A stretch of DNA of 64,000 nucleotides, taken from contig JAQISU010000057.1 in the NCBI GenBank assembly GCA_029339505.1, forward strand, positions 8,267,501-8,331,500. The letters run 5' to 3'. Below, one piece after another: positions 50,361 through 61,660 of the stretch (its first letter is position 1; each line of letters starts with the position of its first letter). The translations under genes were made by a program, and so were the position numbers. The notes beneath the pieces are model-generated. The model worked only from the letters and a program-made list of their open reading frames with translations, did not search any database and had not been told where the DNA came from. This DNA comes from Unio delphinus (lineage: Eukaryota; Mollusca; Bivalvia; Unionida; Unionidae).

Positions 50361-52392
50361 AAAGAAAGTTATTCTTACCAGCACTTCGAAATTGAAAGGG
50401 AACTTCGGTTGCTCAGTTTGCATATTTAGTCGCTGGTATGCGACCAGCCCAGGCCTACGCAGGTAACTTGCCTCTGTGCGTATTCGGGAAAGGTACATTA
50501 GTCCCTGTTTTGTTGTTCATATGATATAAACAATAATATGATATAGAACGAAATCAAAATTAATACTTGTTTCGGGTCATCTGAATGTTAGAACAAAGAA
50601 GAAGAGTAAGACAGCTGTCCCAATGGGAATAATACAAGGAATATTCGAAATGTTCTGCATATTTTTGTTTTTGATGAACACAATGGTTCCGCTTGATCAG
50701 CGTTGCAATTTCTCTGATTTGAAATGCAGATTCAATATCCTCTTGTTTTCCATATCTAATTTACCCATTTCGGTTTCTACAAAACGAGTTTCATCGTATT
50801 TGTATATATTCTAAAATTAAGGAGATTTTAACTGTTGTGAAACCCGCAGACTTTAATACATGTATAAAGAGTATAATGATTTACCAGATTCACAGACTGG
50901 ACTGCAGATGTGTTTTTGTCACAAAATCTTTACTGACCTTCATTACTTTTAGTCCGTGATTGATCTTATAACCAACCAGTAGTGGTTACATGCACATTGA
51001 AGCGGAGTCCGCCACATGTGTTCTTTGTTGCGAGATATTTGCGTTGTTGCTGAGATGGTATGGGTAACAATGAAGCATCAACAGTTTTGTATCAATGGCC
51101 ATGGGTAATTTTTAGACTGTTGAGATATCGATCCTTCATCTGCATGATGTTTCCTTACAGTACCTTGAAAAATGTAGTCCATGTTATATTGCACAAGAGA
51201 ATGATTTTAGTGCTGAAAAAGGATTGCGCTACACGAGTTAGAATTTGTTTTGCTGTGCAGCAATGTACAAAAGCGGTTGGCGATTTCCTCCTTGCTATTG
51301 TTTTACTCGTTCTTATACAATTGACATGGAGAACGATGTGTGCTCTTTGAAAAGTAATTACCAAAAGAAAAGAAAGTTTCAATGGGGCGTCCATTTAAAA
51401 AATACGGGTTGAATTTTATCAGGTGCGTGTACTAAGACGAAAATAAAAGTTCATCTTCACTTGCTCATTTTATTTACTGTCACACGTCAGGGTTTCAGGT
51501 TTTTAATATTTAGACTAACTATAAATCAGTAGATATGTCGCGAAGGAAATCTCGCAGAGCGAGACGGGATGCCGTTTCATCTTACGCGAGCCACAAAGCG
51601 AATAGTTTGGATACGTTAACAACTTTTTGTGAAGGCAGAATGAGTGAGAGAATATATCGTGCGCCACTGAGAGAAAATAATTCAATAAAGATGCATTCTG
51701 GTCATTATATATTTTGTATTGAGTCATATCTGGAACCTTTACAAACACCAGATTCAACTAACTGATATCGCAAAGTTCAAATACGTTCGACATCAAAAGT
51801 ACACATTTTTTCACACAGAGGCCGTGTTTGGTATTAGTACCTGGTTTACACATCCTCTTCCATTATATGCAATCAATAAACGTGCATTTACCCGCCTTGC
51901 ACGGTTTTATTTTACCTGAAATATTCACTTTTCGAAAGTCAGTTAACCTTGATTCCGGTAAGCTAAAAAAAATCACTGAATTATCACATATCCGGTTAAG
52001 CTTTTATATCAGGGATAATCTCTTGGTAATAAGTCAAGTAAGTAAAGTAAAAAGAACGATACGTGTCACATAGACAATAAAAGGTAGTATGTTTCAAAAC
52101 TGGTGACAGTACTTGCTTTATGTGGCAATTTAACAGGCTTTCCTGTATGATCATTAGTGCGCTGTAATTTTGACACAGACATCAACTGTTCAGAGGTTTC
52201 AAAGTAAGACTATCAAAGAATATTTTGATTGTAACGCTTCAAATGTTTGATGATACTGATATGTTTAAAAAAATCTTTGTTCATAATCTTAGCCGATCTG
52301 TCGCTAAAATATACCAGTCAACCATGTAGTAGTTGATTTTTTAGAGCTTCCTATTTGATTAAATTCCCCCCACCCACCACCATCACCATAGC

Positions 52393-52395
<3 letters not shown>
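50361..52395. other. AT-rich DNA with unidentified short frames
   Basis: Frames at 50623-50814, 51060-51350 and 51828-52073 show no recognisable domain. The frame at 51535-51765 is listed separately. No mobile-element ends seen. Confidence 0.4.
51535..51765 (+). CDS. Unidentified 76-codon frame with basic N-terminus
   Basis: The Met start is followed by a run of Ser, Arg and Lys ('MSRRKSRRARRDAVSSYASH'), then a more ordinary mixed segment rich in Ser, Thr and charged residues. The first 55 codons are GC-richer than their surroundings and look more protein-like than other frames here. No domain, signal peptide or homologue is recognised, and a minus frame (51515-51757) overlaps it completely. 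It could be an exon, a fossil piece or chance. Confidence 0.15.
   Translation: MSRRKSRRARRDAVSSYASHKANSLDTLTTFCEGRMSERIYRAPLRENNSIKMHSGHYIFCIESYLEPLQTPDSTN

Positions 52396-52472
<77 letters not shown>
52396..52472. repeat. (CT)n microsatellite
   Basis: About 38 CT units. Confidence 0.97.
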
Positions 52473-52474
<2 letters not shown>

Positions 52475-52734
52475 GCATGAATATAGGCAGAAAAGAGGAT
52501 AAATGTTTCAAAACTTCATAGACTACATGACATGTTCGTTAAATGTAGTAACTGTCTTAAAAACCCTCGCCTGCTTGTGTTATTCAATTAAAAATTCGAT
52601 TTTGTTCTTTGTAATGATATTATATTCCAGTGACATTATATTGTAATGATAATTTTTTGTGTATGTAATGATATTATATTGTAATGACATATATTTTAAT
52701 GATAATGTAGTGAGGGTGTATGCAGGTATGTGAT

Positions 52735-52990
52735 TAGGATTTTTAATGTAGCTTTAACAATTTCTCAGTTATATCGCTACGATATCTGATGTATGGTAGT
52801 TTATATTGATAAACGCTGACATGTAGCATGATGGCCCACCCAGTCACATTATCATGACACCGGGCCGACCAGTACTAGCACTAACCTCTTAATGATGAGC
52901 GCCTATCGAGGCAGCTGTTACTACCATATTTTTTTTGTAAGACTTTGGTATGACTCGGTCGCTCTAACCACTAGGCCATCGGAACGGTTA
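52735..52990 (-). mobile_element. tRNA-headed SINE, family A, minus strand
   Basis: Read on the minus strand: 'ttccgatggcctagtggtta' (A box), then 'gagtcataccaaagtc', 'ctcattaagaggttagtgct', 'gtgtcatgataatgtgactg', 'catgctacatgtc', and the tail 'gatatcgtagcgatataact' then 'gagaaattgttaaagctaca'. The B box is eroded. It is inserted within AT-rich sequence with repeated 'ttgtaatgatatta' words on both sides (52610-52705 and 52998-53012). Confidence 0.88.
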
Positions 52991-54540
52991 TACTGTATTG
53001 TAATGATATTAAGTACTCGTATGTCCAAATCATGAACATACAGTAAAAATTTATATAATGTACTGTAATAAATACACGTCGGTCTCATTCTCCATTACAT
53101 ATGCGTGCTGTAAATAATTGCATATAGTCGGGCCAAGTTAAGTTACACATTTTCAACTTTTCTTAACTTTAAAATATTTTCTCCATTCCTAAAAGTAGGT
53201 CCACGCTGAAACGCTGGTCTTGTTATTTTGCAATGGTACATTCATCCGTTGGCACTTTACATTTTAATGTGAGAACACAATGTGCATGCAGTTGACAGCT
53301 GCATACCCTTATTTCTGTACCTTTCTACAGTGGATAGTTCATGAAGAAGTCATGGAAAATATTTGTTTGGCGGGGGAAACGACGGGTGGGGGGCGCTGTT
53401 GATCAGGCCCCGGCTCTACTATTCAAGTTTGTTTAATTTCAATTTTCTGATTTCAAGCAAACATTCATTGGCGTAGTTGGTCGTACATCTATCACTGCAG
53501 GACAGTTAAAACGCTTTGTTTTCATATGTTACACACTTTATACTGAAATACAATTGTACATAGAAATAAAACCAATCTACAATGCTGAAACTTTATTTCA
53601 ACGCTCCTTTTCTGAGTGAGTATAATAAGAGATGTGAGAGAATTTCCAGCGCCTTTATACATAAATTGTTAAATGCGCCAGGTCACATGACCTAACAGAA
53701 AGTACAGTATAATTAATATAATAAAATCACAAATGGTAAATTACATACGACGAAATTTTGACTTATGTAGCTCAGTTCTTTTTATGCTTGTATGCAGTGT
53801 CCACGAACACGTGATCATCCCCCTCGCTATTGCTACAGCATTCTGTTTTATTTTCAGCAGTACACATGCAATTCCTACACTGCAGACCAGTATGTGACGT
53901 CTATGGCGATGATTAAAATTGCTCGCCCACCTGTTTGGGATACAATAGTGAATATTCATTCAAAAAGTATATTAACGTGTCTAAATACAGTTATAATGTA
54001 TACTTTTAGCAGTGATTTATTTAAACAATAAATAAATAAAAAGCAATACCAGTGATATGTGTGTCTATCATGAAGCCGACCGAATTTAAAGCAAACATAA
54101 AATCTCCAACATTTAGTTAGGTCGCAACTGACTTCACGCCAGACTTATCGCCTCAGACGAGAAGCAGTATCTCTTAATTAGCACATTTTACTATCTGTAA
54201 CGATATAATTTACCTATATACGCACTATCTGTTTGGCCGAAAGTCACATATATTATAATTATGGATCGTTATAAGGCATGCATATCAAAGTCACCATGCA
54301 TATTCTTCATTCAGGTTATTCTCTCCATCCAGTTTGAGAGAAAGGTGGTAATGCTTTTGCACAATAAAGAAAACTTAGAAGAAACGAAGAAAGTGGATTC
54401 TAGGTAATACAGACGATTTCAACTTCATTGATAGGTGTATATATAGTTACAACAAGTAATAGATAGGTGACGTGACGTCAAACGACACACGTGAGGGTAC
54501 CTCTTACCGGTAATAAAAGGTGGCCTCAGTATAAAGTACA
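52991..54540. other. AT-rich DNA, no gene recognised
   Basis: Overlapping frames at 53741-53959 (-) and 53792-54031 (+) show no known domain. A short GC-rich patch ('gacgggtggggggcgctg') lies near 53380. Confidence 0.45.
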
Positions 54541-54710
54541 GTTGTTGTTGTGCGTTTAATGCTATTTTTCAGCACTCGATATGCTTGCTATACATAACTG
54601 TTCAAGAAAGAAGCCGGGAAAACAAGAATCACCGACCCACGGGAAGCTACTGGAAAGCTTTCTCATATACTGATAATGGCCGAGCCCGAGACTCGAATCC
54701 TCGAAACAAA
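54541..54710 (-). mobile_element. tRNA-headed SINE, family B, 5'-truncated
   Basis: 'gcgtttaatgctatttttca' and 'gcactcgatatgcttgctat' match the 3' end of the copy at 20997-21248. 'caccgacccacgggaagcta' with 'ctggaaagctttctcatata', and 'gagactcgaatcct' (B box on the minus strand), match its body. The A-box part of the head is missing. Confidence 0.82.
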
Positions 54711-55054
54711 TGAGGAAACAAATGTTTGTTATTAAAATTTAACGGGGAGGGCAATTCATAGTATGCAAAGTGGTAATAGAGCCAACGTAATTTACTGATT
54801 CATAATTAACATTTACTTTACAGCCACAAAGTTACAGAATTCGTACTTTTGTCAGTTTTACATTGGTCTAAAACATTATTTAACATCTTATGCTCGTGAC
54901 ATTTATCCCATATCAAAGTATATATCATGTGTTTAAGAGGTTAACCCAAACTTTCCCCATAATGTCGACATCATGTTATGTATATATTGACATATGATTG
55001 ATTTAATAATTTTCAAAATGTATCATTTTATTTTTTTATAAGCAAAGCCTTTCA
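54711..55054. other. AT-rich DNA, nothing recognised
   Basis: No supported feature. Confidence 0.5.
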
Positions 55055-55675
55055 TTCATTCACATGGATACCTGAGTAGATCACAATCATTTCATCCGCT
55101 TTGATAGCTACGAATGTCATAGTATTTTGATTAATTCTAGCCATCCTCATATCATCCACTACGATGACTAAGAAAGCCACGTTCATTTTATCCACTGAGA
55201 TGACTGCGATGGTCATTCTCATTTCAACCATTAGGAGGACTGAGAAGGCAAAGCTCATTTCATCCACTGGAACAACTTAAAATGCCACGTTCATTTTATG
55301 CACTGAGATGACTGATAAGGTCAAGCTCATTTCATCCACTACGATGATTAAGAATGTCATGTTCATTTTATCCAGTGAAATGACTGAGAAGACCAAGCTA
55401 ATTTCATCCACTGAAAGAAATGAAAAGGCCACGTTAATTTCATCCACTGAGATGACTGCAAAGGGCAGGTTCATTTCAACCCCTCAGGAGGCAAAGCTCA
55501 TTTCATCTACTGGAATGACTTTAAATACCAAGTTTATTTCATCCACGGAGATGACACAGAAGGCCAAGCTCATTTCGTCTACTGGGACGTCTTATACAAA
55601 CCCATGTTCATTTTATCCACTAGGATGATTGACAAGGCCAAGCTCACTTCATCCACTAGGACTGACAGAGTAGTA
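55055..55675. repeat. 36-bp minisatellite, about 16 copies, alternating as 72-bp dimers
   Basis: Unit 'catttcatccactgagatga' then 'ctgagaaggccaagct'. Successive copies mostly alternate between endings 'aagct' and 'acgtt/atgtt', so the working period is 72 bp. One copy near 55479 is shortened by 9 bp. 36 bp is 12 codons; the plus frame 55308-55628 reads repeats like 'KLISSTEMTEKA' and minus frames read 'VISVDEMN'. All indels seen there are multiples of three, apart from a 2-bp change near 55595. No frame can be shown to be expressed. Confidence 0.88.
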
Positions 55676-57449
55676 AAATCAAATGATTTTTCCAAACCCA
55701 AGACACAAGGTGTGGATGTGGTGCAAAACAAAACGCTGGACATGAAGCCAAAGAAATATATATACACGAGATTTTCCGAGTCTTTGTAGAGGGGAAACAA
55801 ACAAACCTGCCTGCAACAATGCGACAGCACTGGAAACCGAAATGGAGACGAAGAGTATCAAACCATTGGATTATCTTTTCGAGCATTAAGTGGCTCGATT
55901 CGGGAGATCTAAAAAAAATAGTTGGTCCCAATTTACTTAAAGATAGGCGATATTCAAACCACAAAGATCGAACGAAAAGATCGACTGGTTGTACTGGACG
56001 GCACACAATCAATCGATTGCACAACACCTTCGAAGATGAAGGCTAGGTATGTCCAAGAGGCGTGCAAATATTCCGCGATGTACATCCACCCGCTTTTACA
56101 TTATAGATATGATCTATGCACTCTTGCCATTTCAAATACGAAGCAGCCAGTGCTGGGCAAACGTGTCTTGCAATGGGACTCAAACAGTCCCTGTTCTGGA
56201 TCGCGCGGAGTGTGTCGTAGACAAACACGCGGACCATTATTCGAGAAATTTTTTAAAACTTTCTAAAGCAGCTGAAGTCTAATATGTTTTCTCCACAACG
56301 CCATGGGCATACGCGATGATGGGTAAGCAAGGTAATTGGATTGAACAAATGCAAAAATTGGTAGCGGCCATTGCAGATCTCCAGGACAAATCAACTGTTA
56401 TATTATTGTTAGTCTACAGATCAACCAAAACTATTGTCTGCTTTGGTGTTTTTGTTGCGGGTTTTTGTATGGGGTTGGATGTTTGTGTTGTGTTTTTTGC
56501 TCTAATGCAACACTTCATGCTGGTGTTGTACATTATAGCAGACAAAACAAATACTACCACAATTCCACATCTTTCTGCCAATTTATTGCAGAAGTCGCAG
56601 ACCAGAGCGACCAAAGTATCTGCATCAATGTAGTCTCATGAAGCAAGATGGGGACTGATTGTGGTAGCCTCGTCCATCAGCTCTTTGGACCAGTTGTGAA
56701 GATGAAAATCCCCCACCAGGTTCGCCAACCGTCTAAATGTAAACTCCTGCATAAGTGTTATACTACCGTCAGGTTCTTGTTTGGTTTTTATTGCAAGACC
56801 AGCCAAGTGAGTCTTCTCTGTGTTCATGATCCACAAGATGATGTACAGTAGTTACCAACTTGGCAGCGACCCTTTGGAGCCAGTGGGCCAAACCGCCAAC
56901 AATCATCCTACTACGGACACGAAAAATATTTGAGTTGACCCACCTTAATATATATGCTATTTATTAGCTACTGTACCTGCCAATGATGAGTAATGAAAGT
57001 AAAGACCTGATCCAATATACTAGCAGAGTCCAAAATCTTTGATGTTACAATTGGAGCTTTTACTATTACTGCGTATAGCGCTGAAGTCATTGCATGAAGA
57101 TTCATTTTCGAGTCGTCTTGTAATTGCAGTCGTCGCACGTTAGATGAGAGACTTTCTCGCGTTCAAATAAAATATTGTTTTGTCTGACCTTACAAAATCC
57201 AAAAACATTCTATTAATTTGCACACAATCTCGCTTTCTGCAGGGACAGAGAAAGTTAAACACATAGGCGGTCAAAATAGGTGCTCTACAAATTACCGAGT
57301 TTATTCTGACCTTTCCCACACCGTTTCATGTTTCACATGGTTATATTAGACGTAGCAGACACTACCCTGTAGCGGCGCGTGCAAGACACTTTACCATGGG
57401 TCTTTTATACGTTTTCTACCGCGTGTTGAACCGCATCAGCTTGAAATCG
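55676..57449. other. Mixed-composition region with unidentified frames
   Basis: Several overlapping frames of 60-123 codons on both strands (for example 55656-56027 minus, 55922-56266 plus, 56316-56633 plus). They have composition closer to coding DNA than the AT-rich flanks, but no domain is recognised. It may be part of the Gypsy-type remnant that follows, or another decayed element. Confidence 0.35.
56636..56836 (-). CDS. Unidentified 66-codon frame, coding-like
   Basis: Minus-strand frame containing 'LAGLAIKTKQEPDGSI', 'RRLANLVGDFHLHNW' and 'LMDEATTISPHL'. The mix of hydrophobic and charged residues looks like real protein sequence. Beyond its stop the same strand and phase continue with 'ADTLVALVCDFCNKLAERC' (about 56550-56615). 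I do not recognise a family. It could be a fossil of a transposon or virus-derived gene. About 600 bp downstream, in transcription sense, of the Gypsy RT piece. Confidence 0.25.
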   Translation of the reverse strand: MWIMNTEKTHLAGLAIKTKQEPDGSITLMQEFTFRRLANLVGDFHLHNWSKELMDEATTISPHLAS

Positions 57450-58140
57450 AGTGATCTTCTCGTCATACGGGTGAAGACGACTCATTCTGAACATTGAATG
57501 GCATGATCACCCATTGATACGTTCCATCTGGATTTGTACAGACAAATCTTGCTCTATCTTCACTTCAGACTGGAATTTGTCAATAACGTTTTGACAGATA
57601 CATTTTCGAAAAATATTTCGAGTTGATCACTCCGGTACTCCGGCAAATATGGATTCCGGATCCTGTTACATTCCCCCTGAATTTATGTAATTATTCTGTT
57701 TAATTTCCTATCATCGACCCATTTTCGGTGAGTAATGTCCATTTTCTGAACCAAAAAAATGGAGAGATATACGCAGATTCAGCTTGTTGTATGACTCCCC
57801 GAGTCGATCAGCTAGAATGTCACTTCGGACAGCTTCTAACTGGCGTAATCAACTATCGTTAATGCTTAGCGATTTCGAGTCTCCGACGCAGGCTTTATCG
57901 GACCAATCAGATCCATCACCCACCTCCACCCCGTCGAGAAACGGTCATCAATCAGTCGGGTCGTTCCTAATATCGGTGGGCTATGTGAGGTCTTAGGTGC
58001 CACCCGCTCACACTAGTCAAACGACAAACGAAAACTCCGCACATCCCCATACACTCCTGAGCAGTAAAAGACCCTCACTATCCTATCTCTGGTCATTACG
58101 ACGCCTATGTGGTTTCCAGTAGGCCCTAAACGCTTATCCC
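57450..58140 (-). pseudogene. Ty3/Gypsy-type pol remnant: integrase upstream of reverse transcriptase
   Basis: Minus strand, high to low coordinate. 'GNHIGVVMTRD' and 'RIVRVFYCSGVYGDV', then 'CERVAPKTSHSPP' (57975-58120), correspond to the H2C2 zinc-binding region of a retroviral-type integrase; the His and part of the Cys ligands are lost. 'LIDDRFSTGWRWVMDLIGPI', continuing KPASE, and 'ALTIVDYAS' (57845-57960) match the start of the integrase core, including its first catalytic Asp before Leu-Ile-Gly-Pro. About 200 bp further on, 'QIPV.SEDRA' and 'FVCTNPDGTYQWVIMPFNV' (57490-57600) match the Gypsy RT segment before the catalytic aspartates. Stops and frameshifts throughout; the rest of the integrase core and the RT YxDD region are missing. 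The IN-before-RT order is unusual for Gypsy and fits Gmr1-like elements, unless the piece is rearranged. Confidence 0.72.
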
Positions 58141-59250
58141 TAGCCACAAAAACCTATTTAAACTTAGCTATACCTTTCCTGACGTGCCGGTAGAAAGCAC
58201 GAACTTCAATTCTCCGTCTGACAATTTCCGTATGAACCCGTCTTTGCCGTACCTTTTTGAGAGACAAAGTTTTTCTCTTGAAGTTTTCCAAACTCACCAG
58301 GTAGCAATTTTTCTCTTTGCGAAGTCGTGGATCAAAATGGCTTTGATTCTAACATTCGCTTCATATACCTCATCTCAACAGACCACAGGTGTGCAAGTGA
58401 CATGGTTAGACTGTAACAACACATATGTACACCTTAGGATCACGTCGTGAAACAACCACGATACACATACTGTTTAGATTCATATTTCGCATACGGCGAT
58501 CTAGGTCAATGTTTACAAACTTTACAAACAGAGCGAAACTTTAACCCTGTCAGTAAACTGGACTTCCCCCTATCGCCTGTGTAATCTCCAGGCTTGATAT
58601 ATTTACAATCTACCAAGGCCGGATATCTACAGCCGGTATCATTCAGAAACGTTGCCAACTTACCATGTACCATAGCTACCGTCGTGTTTCTGATCTCTAC
58701 TGTATTCAGCTTCTTAACAGTGGAGTTAATACATTAATCAGTGTTGGAAGATACTCTCTATAATCCATAAAGGCATGGCCTGTTTTGCTGCAGCTGTAGC
58801 ATAGGAGATATCTTTGTCGCCCGAGGGTACCCTTATCTGCCACCTGTATATTCCTGTCCCACGAAAATGATCACGGCTGGGATTAAGATTAATGGCCCTT
58901 GGTCTCCCGCCGTTCTGGACCGTTCCGTCTTTGGGTGCCTCCTCTGTGACCTAAAGAGGTTCGCTGAAGCGGGCTGGTTACTTTTATCCCAGGTGGTTGC
59001 GCATCCTCATAACGACCGGCCATCAAATTTTCCTAGGTCGAAAACTAACATTCTTCTAAGAACACGATTAAATCTTTCCTATATGTACTTACAAGTTACA
59101 ACCTGCTGTTTCAATATCCCTTCGCTTCTACCCTCACACGATAATACAGTGTCGGTCATATTGATCCGCTTATTAAACGTATCCACGTGACTTATCAAAG
59201 TGCGCATGGGTTTCTGATGTTCTTTTTGAAGATTCTCTAAAGAGTTTTCG
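58141..59250 (-). other. Probable 5' part of the Gypsy-type remnant, unassigned
   Basis: Composition stays closer to balanced GC than the flanks. A minus-strand frame of about 65 codons is open near 58740-58950, containing 'NGGRPRAINLNPSRDHF' and 'VPSGDKDISYATAAA'. Another stretch, 'GKDGFIRKLSDGELKFVLS', lies near 58180-58240. These may be gag/protease or integrase N-terminal debris of the element at 57450-58140, but no diagnostic zinc knuckle or protease motif is visible. The plus ORFs at 58184-58450 and 58867-59190 are probably shadows. No LTR pair was identified. Confidence 0.35.
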
Positions 59251-59519
59251 GATACATTCAGCTACAGCTCATAGTGCTGTATAGTAATTTAATTGATTAC
59301 ATTAACAAAATGAAACTCAACATTACATTTGAATAGTACACTTTGTCTTATAATATAATTGTAAAATGTATGCATGTGCAATTATCCATTCTGTTTTATC
59401 GATAAAAACAAATGTTATCATATAATCGAGTGAATAATTTAACTCAAATTGCCGACATATCTGGATAACCTGGTTGTTTCCGTCCCTTTCCAATTCACTG
59501 TTGGTTACAGATCAACCTG

Positions 59520-59522
<3 letters not shown>
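59251..59522. other. AT-rich DNA, nothing recognised
   Basis: No supported feature. Confidence 0.5.

Positions 59523-59586
<64 letters not shown>
59523..59586. repeat. (CT)n microsatellite
   Basis: About 32 CT units. Confidence 0.97.
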
Positions 59587-59588
<2 letters not shown>

Positions 59589-60835
59589 AGGTCATCAACA
59601 GTAACTTGGTGTAATCTGTACTTTTCCCCACTGCACAGATTTGGAGATATTTATTCCTTCAAATAACACGCAACCCATATATTAGTCAGGTTATATTCTC
59701 GTTGGATCGAACAGTAATCTCACTATTTTTAAGTCATGTAGTGTCTTATTGTAATTCGGCATAACTAAGTGAATGTGCCAGTTTGCAGCCTGACACGGAT
59801 ACACGATGATATTAAAATGAACATAATGTGTTTTCCCTAGCTGCTGACCGCTTCGCTAATTGCAACATGACATAACTAAACCTCTTAGTTAACAGCACTG
59901 CACCTCTATGTGCTGGAAATTACATGCTGAACGATGGCGGACGACATACGCCGAATTTTCCATAGCTACGGGATGTCAGAACTTAATCACACAAATCAAT
60001 TAATGGACTTCGCGTGTTGTGTTAACTGCATTATTTTTAAATTAGCTATTTATTAACATGGACATAACAAAATCAGTTCTTAGCATACATAATATATATC
60101 ATTTTAAAAGATAAATTAATTCTCAAACTTAGTATCAGAGTAATGCATGAAATTACTGCAATATACGATTGTTTAGTACATGTACATACAAACCACTAAA
60201 TCCGCACACAATTATAGCAGTGAAATTTGTTTGACAATTCTTATAATGCATAAATCGTATAATATTCAAGAAAAGAGATGCACGATTAATTCCTGAACAC
60301 AAGGAAAATTGAAGTACAAATTTAACAGGTCAACAAATAATTACAAACTTACACCAATGAGCATATTGTATGTGATTGAGACAATACCTCGTGTTTTTCC
60401 GAGACTCGCTTCCTTGAATATGATGCCGAATCTCTCTTTCCGTGTTTTTTGGATATTTTTAACGAGAAAAGTACATTTGACTGATTTCAGAGCGGGCCAG
60501 CCATCCCCACGTTCTACACAAACACTTGGACAAACGAATTAAGGAAATTACTTGAAACCTTGAATTTTGTCAGGAAACACGTCCCCTCGTTTAGCTTAGC
60601 CAATTAGGACTAACCGTCAAGATTTTAATACTCCCATCAAAGTCAGATTAACTCTCCCGAGTCCGCACCTAATAAAAGCTGTTATGGAAAATATAATTTT
60701 ACAAAACCTCTCTCAAATGGCACAAGATTGTTTCTGGCATGTCACAATTTTGTCCCTTCCTCTACTTGTCCCTATGTTATATGTCGGACCGTTTTCCAAT
60801 GGGTCCTGTTCAAAATCCAATCACGCCCTTAAACA

Positions 60836-60837
<2 letters not shown>
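59587..60837. other. AT-rich DNA, no gene recognised
   Basis: The 77-codon plus frame at 60309-60542 has no recognisable domain. Confidence 0.45.

Positions 60838-60906
<69 letters not shown>
60838..60906. repeat. (AT)n microsatellite
   Basis: About 34 AT units. Confidence 0.98.
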
Positions 60907-60910
<4 letters not shown>

Positions 60911-61494
60911 CCATCGCAAGCTACCAATGTATTGCCTGTCTTGCCACAAAGTCAATCTTAATGGTTACGTGACCAAGACATAATGTGCTGCGATAATCTG
61001 TACAAACGTTTGCACCATTATGTATTATAAAATAATATTGATCGGCTCATGGGTACCCAGTTTATCTTTGAAGTCCAGGAAGTGAAAATGACCAGCCTGT
61101 GCTAGCAGTCTTTTGAAAGGTGCTCATCTGAAGTAAGGCCAAGCTGCATACTCTATAACAATGTACACCCACCAATCAGAAAATAAAGGGAATTAACAAT
61201 ACCTAAGATACGAATGCTTGTCTGTAAATAAATAGCATAGGCAATGAGGAAAACATGAAAAATTATTTTGCTTTACAAAAAAAAAACGTATTTACAAAAC
61301 TGTTGAGTGGAACTTATTACAATTAATGTCTTTAACCCAAGCTTTTTTTAACGAAACGTAAGGCAAACCAAGGTGGATACGAATCCATGTGTACATGCAA
61401 AGACTTCTGGGACAAACATGTTATCTAGTTGAAACTGACTTGTAAAAAGAAATGTATTTCTTACAATAAAAAGGTTCGAGGCAATTGTAGTAAT
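60907..61494. other. AT-rich DNA, nothing recognised
   Basis: No supported feature. Confidence 0.5.
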
Positions 61495-61660
61495 CAAACA
61501 GAGGGGCCTTCATGGCGTCATATTGTATGGAAGACATTGAAAAGCTTAAATAAAGGAGTGTTCCTGATGGTGTCACCCGGTATGGACGACAGTTATTCAA
61601 CACAAACAGAGGGACCCTTACCGGGGTCAACCAGTATCCAATACTAAGAAATGACATACG
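61495..61660. repeat. Degenerate tandem repeat, about 56 bp x 3
   Basis: 'caaacagaggggccttcatg' then 'gcgtcatattgtatgga' near 61496, a middle copy with 'gtgttcctgatggtgtcacc' then 'cggtatggac' near 61557, and 'caaacagagggacccttacc' then 'ggggtcaaccagtatcc' near 61603. Frames on both strands cross it. Confidence 0.5.
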
